From Alopecurus myosuroides (taxonomy: Eukaryota; Streptophyta; Magnoliopsida; Poales; Poaceae), in assembly GCA_028641055.1 (NCBI GenBank), contig CM054062.1, positions 272,943,092 through 273,007,091 of the forward strand: a stretch of 64,000 bases of DNA, written 5' to 3'. The notes under the pieces were generated by a model that was given only the letters and a program-made list of their open reading frames with translations, was not told where the DNA came from and did not search any database. The position numbers were made by a program, and so were the translations under genes. Shown here piece by piece: positions 57,431 to 64,000 of this stretch (position 1 is its first letter; the number at the start of each line of letters is the position of its first letter).

Positions 57431-60039
57431 ACATAAATACGACAATAAGATCTTTGCTTAAAAGCATAGCATATAGATTAATTTTTATCTTAAGGGATAT
57501 AAATGTCCTTCAAACAAAAACACATCAAAGACATCAAAAACATCAATAAAGGAAAAAAAGATAGTTGGGACGTTTTTGATAAAAGCAACAAGTATCACAA
57601 AGAGTAAATATGTTCCATGTCATGATACAACCTACAAAAGGTTGAAATGTTAGAGTATATGCATGAGGTAGATACTTATTACCGAGGTAGCATTGAAGAT
57701 GTTGTAGTAGATAAGAATTCATCCATCATCATAGCTTGACTTCAATAAGCATGTGGTGATAACACCTTCTTTGTGAATGAGGAAATCACCCAATGCATCT
57801 CAAATGTACCTAAAACATATTTAAGTACAAAAATGGTCCCCAAACTCATTGGGTCCAAAGTAGTTAGAAGAACTACAATATATAGGACACAATCCAGATG
57901 AATATGGGCATATAGATATGAAATTGAATTTCATGAGCATATTAGCAGATTTTGGATTGATGGTTATTATTCTATATATATTGGATCAAGGAAGGTAAAC
58001 ATGACATAACATATACATTAGTAATTATGCATGCAATCACTTTCAAGAACCAAAAGCGATGTAATTTGGACAAAACACCCAATAAACCAAGATATGCACA
58101 CAAAGACATGACATGGCATAAAGGTTGTCCAAATTATATCAAAGATCCAAGTCAAGACATGAAAGGAGATACCAATTGGAACCAAACCAAATAAAATCAT
58201 GATTGATAAGATACCAATTAGAAAACATATCATGTTAAAATATAATACCAAAGTAAATACTTATCACTTGGGGGATACTAAATAAAAATGCATCAAGGAG
58301 TAAAATATTGAGATCCCAATCGACATAAAATGAACCATATGAGATTCCAAGAAATGTCAATTGAAGCAAATATCTATGAGTGAGATATCAAACTCCAGTT
58401 AATACCAATTGAGGGCATCAAAGCAAAACAAATGAGTATAGAAGATGGCTATATAAAATATGCTCAAAGACTTATCTCATTCAAAATGATAGAACACAAA
58501 ACAAGGAATGCGATAACCAAACCCTCTACACTTTTTATGATGGCACAAAGTACCAAAAAAAAAGTTGTGCCTTCCACAAACACACAAGATAGTGATTAAA
58601 ATACCAATTTAAAAGATCTAATATCAATTGACGATAACTAGTGTTCAAAAGAATCTATAAGAGCCCCCCCATGATCTGTGCATGATTTTTGGATTTTGCA
58701 TACAAATGGGATCATCACTCTCCATACTCATATAATAGAAACATTCATTAAGTGACAAGAAGATCCAATTGCAAATATAGTGTTCTAAAGGAAGTAAGAT
58801 AGCTCTCCCATGACTTGTGCATTATCTAGATGTTTGCATTTGAATATAAAAAGCACTATAAGGTGATCATCGCTTTTCTTACAACCATTACACTAGAATT
58901 TTATTTGATTATAACACATAGATCTTCAAGAGGCAAGGAAGACAATTGGAGTTCATACAAAACAATTTCTCGTTGATAATACAAATGGAAGCAAAGCGCA
59001 ATATAAATATGACCAATAACTTATACCACAAATATGGTTGTCACTTGTCCAAGGACAAGGAGGGTATGGTGTTACTTTTGGTGGTATATTGCAAAAATAT
59101 TCATGATCATGTTCACAACACAAAATCATATGGAAAATTATATGAGTTAATTACCATGCTTACATAGAGATTCTTGGTGGCTTCAACTAGTCAAATGATC
59201 ATGCAAAGAAATGCTTAATATATCTTGAAGCAACCGGTTTCCCAAATAATACATACTAGTGCACATTTGAGGAACACCGCAAGAAGAAACTCTCTCAAAT
59301 TAAAGAAACTAAAATATGAGATACAAAAACTGATTTAAGCAAATATGGTACTTGTTTGAGCTAATCATACCACGTAGTAACAAGATAATTTAGAATATCA
59401 ATTATAAGTGGCATTACCTCACATGTTCACATTTTCTAGGATTGTAATATGCACATAGCTTATTACTCCCCCATAATGTGATAATCCATTTCTTTTCAAC
59501 AAGAGGCAAGTGAAATCAAATAAGAGATAATTAATGAACATTGTAGAAATTGAATTTCTCATGAGAATGACATATCACATGGAGACTATATAATCTTGTC
59601 ATATTAATAATAAGTGATATAACTCATGTACATATATTTTAGGATTGTGAGGTGGCAACGCACATCACTCCCCAAAATGAGATAGTTCATTAATCTCTCA
59701 AAAGAGGCAACATAAATTGCAATAAAGGCTCAACACACACAAAAAAACAAGTACACGGAGAGAAAACCATAAAACACATACTAGATTACTCAAGATAGGT
59801 AATTATTAAGCACACCGTATAGAAACACATGCTAGATACAAAACTAACATGCAAGGGTCAAGCAACTTTCAATGTATATAATTTAAATACAAGTTACCAC
59901 AAGGATACACATTGGATATGAGATAGATGATGATGATACAAATGACCTGGCTCGAGTAAATATATTTGATAAATATCCCTTAATACTTCATGACATAGCC
60001 AAGTTTCCAATGCCCTCCAACAACACCTATTGATCAAGT
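57431..60039. other. Copia-type internal non-coding region, right part
   Basis: AT-rich, no credible coding frame. It contains degenerate repeated modules: a 70-80-bp block with TTGTGCATGATTT-like and GGATCAT-CACTC words at about 58650 and 58800 (also 46068), and a 110-bp block at about 59405 and 59605. Each carries a CTCCCC(C)A word. Confidence 0.6.
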
Positions 60040-62274
60040 TTTAGCTTGTTGGTCCCCAACCAGGTTGGATGCTAAGAGGTTAGTCACAATAGGCTTGGCA
60101 ACCTAAATGGTTCTGTTCTTGACACCACTTTGAGTGCCAACATGTTTGGCAAACACATTACCAATCTTATCCTTTCGAAGGGAATAAACATCATCAATTA
60201 TGATAGAGTTGGATAAGGTACCAGTAGTGCATGAAGAAGCAAAGTGGCCCTTTTCACGGCATAAGTAGAAACATTGGCTTCTTACTTTCTTCTTAGTTGA
60301 TTTCTCAACTTGAGGTTGAGCATGAGATTGAACTTTCCCTTGTTGCTTCTCACAAAGATGCTTCTTCTTCAAAGGGAAGCTCTAACATTGTGCCCTTCAA
60401 CCTTGCACTTGAAGCAAACAATCTTGGCCAAATTCTTGACTTGTGCTTGGCCCTTGTTCTTGTTGATCTTGTACTTCTTCTTATTATTGTACTTCTCGTC
60501 ATAGTTGGATTTGAATCCAAGTCCACTATTGTCATTGGGCAATCTTTGCACACTCAACATATTGTCAAGTGTGGACTTCCCATGACGCTTTTCCAAGTCT
60601 GTCTTCAAGGAAGTGACTTGGGCCTTGAGCTCTTTTATTTCCTATACATGGTTAGTGACAACACAAGTACTAGAGGATGTAGATGATTCATTGTTAGAGC
60701 AACAAGGCATGGAAAGTAATTCATCACAAGATGTAGCAATATTATGACTGGATGATTTACTAGGAATAGCACAAGGCAAAATAGAATTTTGAGTAGAGTT
60801 TGTGCTAATATCCACATGGGTCTCACAAGATATCACCTTGGTAATAATAGCCCCATGAGACAACTTTAGCATATCATGTGAGACTAAAAGATCCTCATGA
60901 TAGCTTGAGAGCTTTCCATGACTTACTTCCAATTTCCCATAATTGCTAGTTAGCAACTCAAGTTGAGCCCTTAGCTGAACATTCTCCTTCAATGTAGACG
61001 TTTCACAAGAAATAGAGTTAGTAGAACAAGCATCATTGTTAATAGCAATAGGAGAAGGCAACTTGTCAAGATCTTTTGAATATGAAGCTTTAAGTTGAGA
61101 ATGTGCAACTTTTAGCTCATCATTTTTAGTTTTAAGACAATTAACCACCTCAAGATTTCTATCATGAGATTCCTTTACTCTTGATAATTCTATAGTAAAA
61201 GTCTCTCCAAGAGATTCATTGGTGGTTTGTTCTTCTACAAGAGATTCCTCTAGTTTAGCAATCTCATTGTTATAACACTCGTCAATGCATGCTTCCAAAT
61301 CCTTAATTGTGATATTGCGTCTATCAAATGCACGAATGATTTCTGGGAAATTGGCGCAATCATCTTTATCCTCATAAAGGATATTTACCTTTCTCCATTA
61401 ACGAATCATTATTGTCATCATAATCGTCATCGTCATTATCATCATCATCACCATCATAATCATCACTAGATACGTTGGTGTTCAAAGTAGGAGTTACATT
61501 TGAACCTTTAACCATAAGGAAAGAGTGAGATATGGGAGATGATGATGAAATATTATTTGAAGCACCACTTAAATCCACATCTTGTTCCATGGAATGTTGA
61601 GTTTCTTCTACATGGTTAGTAACACAAGGACTAGAGGAAATACAACCATTTTTATTATGGCAACGAGATGTATCAAGCATATCATAATAAGATTTAGTCA
61701 AGGAATTTCTACATGATATGCATGGACTATATACACAATCATGTAAATTATTTTGGGTGCTATATGTGTTTAAGTCCATAGACGAAGTATTGCAATAAGA
61801 TAGAGATGACGAATCATCAACAATAAGCTCACTATCAAGATTGTAATATTTTTCACTACTCACCATATCATTATGTTGTGGCTTGCCACATGTTAGTGAA
61901 GTAGAAGAAGTTGAGAACTCATCACGCCCGGAGGTGGAGGGAGAATAATAATTCCCACCATTTTTGGACACGACATATTTATCTTGAAGCTTGGTCCATA
62001 TCTCATGAGTTTTCCAAGATGGCCTAATTGACTCAAGAACGACAATGCTCAAATATTTGAAAAACACATTAGTAGCTTGAGTATTGAGATATAAGTTTTT
62101 CTCATCCTCTAAAGAGCAATCAAGGCCCTTTGGACAAGAAAAACCCATATCTACAATTTTCTCTATATTTGGACCCATGTCCTTAAAAATATTAAGCATA
62201 CTAATTTTCCAAGCATCATAATTTGTGCCATTGAATATAAAAGTGTCATTATGCACTAATCCCCTAGCCGACAT
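60040..62274 (-). pseudogene. Copia-type gag polyprotein, broken
   Basis: Minus strand, ATG at 62274 shortly after the primer site. The N-terminus FIFNGTNYDAWKISML is the UBN2/gag_pre domain of plant Copia gag (62274-61372). A frameshift near 61385 moves to the coiled-coil middle (61298-60642; TFTIELSRVKESHDRNLEVV), which ends in TAG. The C-terminal part has two zinc-knuckle-like motifs: CFKCKVEGHNVRAS (about 60400; last Cys replaced) and CFYLCREKGHFASSC (about 60270; CX3C where CX2C is usual). A further TAG at about 60103 truncates the tail ending GDQQAKT. No pol follows. It would form particles and bind RNA. Confidence 0.83.
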
Positions 62275-62329
62275 CTTTACTCTCTAGGTTGTGAAACCCT
62301 ATGAAGAGAGACCCGACTCTGATAACAAT

Positions 62330-62387
62330 TGAAAGAACACGGATGTCGCCTAGAGGGGGGTGAATAGGCGACATCCGTGTCCTATTA
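62330..62387. repeat. 58-bp hairpin remnant of the Copia-type 5' LTR
   Basis: TGAAAGAACACGGATGTCGC is the LTR end, but after 40 bp the sequence turns back on itself: ACACGGATGTCGCCTA (62337-62352) and its exact reverse complement TAGGCGACATCCGTGT (62365-62380) flank a 12-base loop. The other 2 kb of LTR present at 43528-45600 is missing. Confidence 0.85.
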
Positions 62388-62392
62388 GACGT

Positions 62393-62860
62393 GTTGCGCG
62401 CCTTCGCACCTCCCTCCATGCAAATGACATGGACATTTATATGGCTCCAATCAAGGAGGATTTTGAGGCGCTCTCTCGTATTCTTTGCGACTTTGGAGAG
62501 GTTACCGGTCTTGTTACTAATGTCCAAAAAAACATGGTGGCACCATTTTGTTGTGCACGGTCGATCTTGATGATGTCCTCCATGGGTTTCCCGCCGTCCT
62601 CTCGCACTTCCCTTTTCGTTACTTGGGCCTTCCGCTTTCGGTGCACCGTTTGAGAGGTGTGGATTTCCAATACATTGTGGACAAGATGGCAAGAAAGCTC
62701 CCCATTGGCAAGAAAGTATGTCACCACCCCCGGAAGGGTGGAGCTAATAAAATCCATAACGACATCGCAAGCGATCTACCCTCTCACTTCTCTTGCCCTT
62801 CCAAAAGGGACTATGAAGGCCATCCTCAAACTTGAGCGGGCTTTCCTTTGGGCGGCATCG
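62393..62860 (+). pseudogene. LINE reverse transcriptase pseudogene, second part
   Basis: Continuation of 43232-43527. Frames read LRTSLHANDMDIYMAPIKED (the usual YADD is changed to HAND), FGEVTGLVTNVQKNMVAP, HFPFRYLGLPLSVHRLRG and ERAFLWAAS. At least two frameshifts. It is cut off at 62860 by the next LTR. The altered catalytic motif alone would inactivate it. Confidence 0.85.
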
Positions 62861-64000
62861 TGTGACGCCCCGAGATCGGGCACTATGCAGATTTCAGCAT
62901 TTCCGCCAAAATCCACATAATAACCGATTTCAGGTTGCCACTTGTGATAACATTACAACAGTTCACGAATATTCCGCAACAACAACATAAAAGATATATA
63001 CAAGAGGACTCGAACGAGCCAAGGGTACAACTGATACAATACAAAGATCCAAATAACAGCGGAAGAAGCAACATAGCGTCCGACTACGGACAAGATACAA
63101 ATTGGACTAAGAGTCCTGAAGATAACCGAGAGCGTCCAATCCCTGTCCAGGCCAAGCCGGAGGGATTCCCAAGCTAACGTCGTCAGACTTCAAACCTGCT
63201 GACTGCAATGTTGAATATGCAGCCACGAAAAAGATTCGTGGGTCAGTACGGTTAAGTACTGGCAAGTGGATAAACCATACTCACAAGATACCGGCGTAGC
63301 CAGTCATCACAAGATACAAATACTTTGTGTTCAACGGAAAGGGAGGGATTATTGCAAATAAGCGGCAGCGGGCTGCACTAACCAACTACAGAAACACACT
63401 ACAACTTCCGGCTAACAGAAAGAAGATAAGATAGCGTATCGTAACCAACTACAACTACTCACCAAACAATACCCATCCAATGTCACCCCCTACTAAGGAA
63501 GCAACCCAAGGATAACTCACACTGTTGGATTAATGATGTTCAACTTATTGTGTCAATAAGACTATTACTAGTCAAGTTATTATCATTAGGTGTAAGTTGT
63601 CTGAGTACTTGTTAGCCAGTACTTTCACCAAGTCGTCACATAACCGCGGACAACACGGCTTCTCGAGAAGATTTATCCCTGCAGGGTGTGCTCCAGTACC
63701 CGTACACACTCAAGCCACCAACTAAAACTCAGGTTGGCTTGACACGACCCAAACCATCTCTACAACCCATCCTAGGAGCCACGGAGCTATAAGGTCCCAG
63801 CCACGCAGCCGAATACTCAGCGCAGGTGTGCAAAACTCCCGCAGGACACAACACCCCGGCACTACAGGCCTCGCCCTATATGCATCATCATCATCAGTAA
63901 CCATGGGTGATCAACCCATTATGCAAGGAGCAAATGGAACACCCGAACTAAGTGTGGCTCTTCGGACAAGCTGCAGATCAGGTCTAAGTCGAGGGGGGTC
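62861..64000 (-). mobile_element. Edge of a large LTR, continues past the window
   Basis: Starts TGTGACGCCCCGAG inside the LINE. The segment ACACGGCTTCTCGAGAAG plus ATTTATCCCTGCAGGG (63654-63687) is also found in the solo LTR (about 18905-18937), with similar surroundings, so both belong to related LTR families. By analogy with that copy the LTR is in minus orientation and this is its 3' end. The small open frames (for example 63722-63904) have no domain. The far end and any duplication lie outside the window. Confidence 0.6.

Larger units (their letters stand above)
43528..62387 (-). mobile_element. Gag-only Copia-type LTR retrotransposon with a collapsed 5' LTR
   Basis: The left 3' LTR is complete (43528-45600); the right 5' LTR is reduced to 58 bp (62330-62387). 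Duplications GGCGT (43523-43527) and GACGT (62388-62392), one mismatch, bracket it, and removing it restores the LINE frame (LHRLRRR joined to VARLRTSLHAND). Minus orientation: a Met-type primer site next to the 5' remnant (minus TTATCAGAG, 62318-62326), gag (about 60040-62274), a long AT-rich non-coding region, and polypurine tract AATGGGGGAGAT at 45601. No protease, integrase, RT or RNase H is recognisable. It carries the 10.6-kb element 46790-57425. Confidence 0.85.

Noticed and set aside
62337..62380. Hairpin as a transcription terminator or small-RNA gene
   Set aside because: It consists of LTR end sequence and its reverse complement, followed directly by the target duplication; remnant LTR explains it.

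Overview
This window is nuclear DNA from a large, repeat-rich grass genome, most likely a Triticeae species (wheat, Aegilops, barley or rye group). Every element I could classify is a plant transposable element of a type common there: hAT, PIF/Harbinger, Stowaway, LINE, Copia and Gypsy. I found no intact host gene, tRNA, rRNA or CRISPR array. Family names are from memory and were not database-checked. Element boundaries rest on target-site duplications (TSDs) and terminal repeats read directly from the sequence.

Layout. (1) 331-5010: a hAT transposon with an 8-bp TSD, carrying a five-exon transposase gene (minus strand) broken by one internal deletion. (2) 5019-12982: degraded sequence with a possible Helitron 3' end, a 5'-truncated LINE (8281-9009), three Stowaway-type MITEs and a Gypsy-type solo LTR (10432-12063). 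(3) 12983-42858: a PIF/Harbinger-like element (TSD TAA) whose SANT/NAM-like ORF1 pseudogene is split by Gypsy element 1 (14125-41573, TSD GGTCC, minus strand). Gypsy 1 itself carries a 3.55-kb solo LTR (17846-21399, TSD CGGTT), a second Gypsy element of a related subfamily (28222-38198, TSD CGTCC/CGTCT) and a 2 x 1128-bp inverted duplication of its own 5' end (39256-41530). (4) 43232-62860: a LINE reverse-transcriptase pseudogene (plus) split by a gag-only Copia element (43528-62387, minus, TSD GGCGT/GACGT), which holds a 10.6-kb LTR retrotransposon derivative with 4.7-kb LTRs and a 1.2-kb interior (46790-57425, TSD TGAAG). (5) 62861-end: the edge of another large LTR.

The most interesting content is in the two Gypsy elements. 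Both have gag-protease on the minus strand, a tRNA-Lys primer site and, on the opposite strand near the 3' LTR, what looks like an ordinary Pol II gene: TATA box, 5'-UTR intron and nine GT-AG-spliced exons encoding a Transposase_28 (putative gypsy-type)-like protein. Exons align between the two diverged copies while introns do not. Gypsy 1 also encodes RT, two RNase H domains and integrase (Tat-lineage layout), interrupted by a few stops and frameshifts. Gypsy 2 has lost nearly all of pol but keeps gag, protease and the antisense gene.

Relative ages from mismatches I counted by eye between paired LTRs: Gypsy 1 about 12 in 464 bp; Gypsy 2 about 4 in 479 bp; the 10.6-kb element about 22 in 4.7 kb. 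This agrees with the nesting order.
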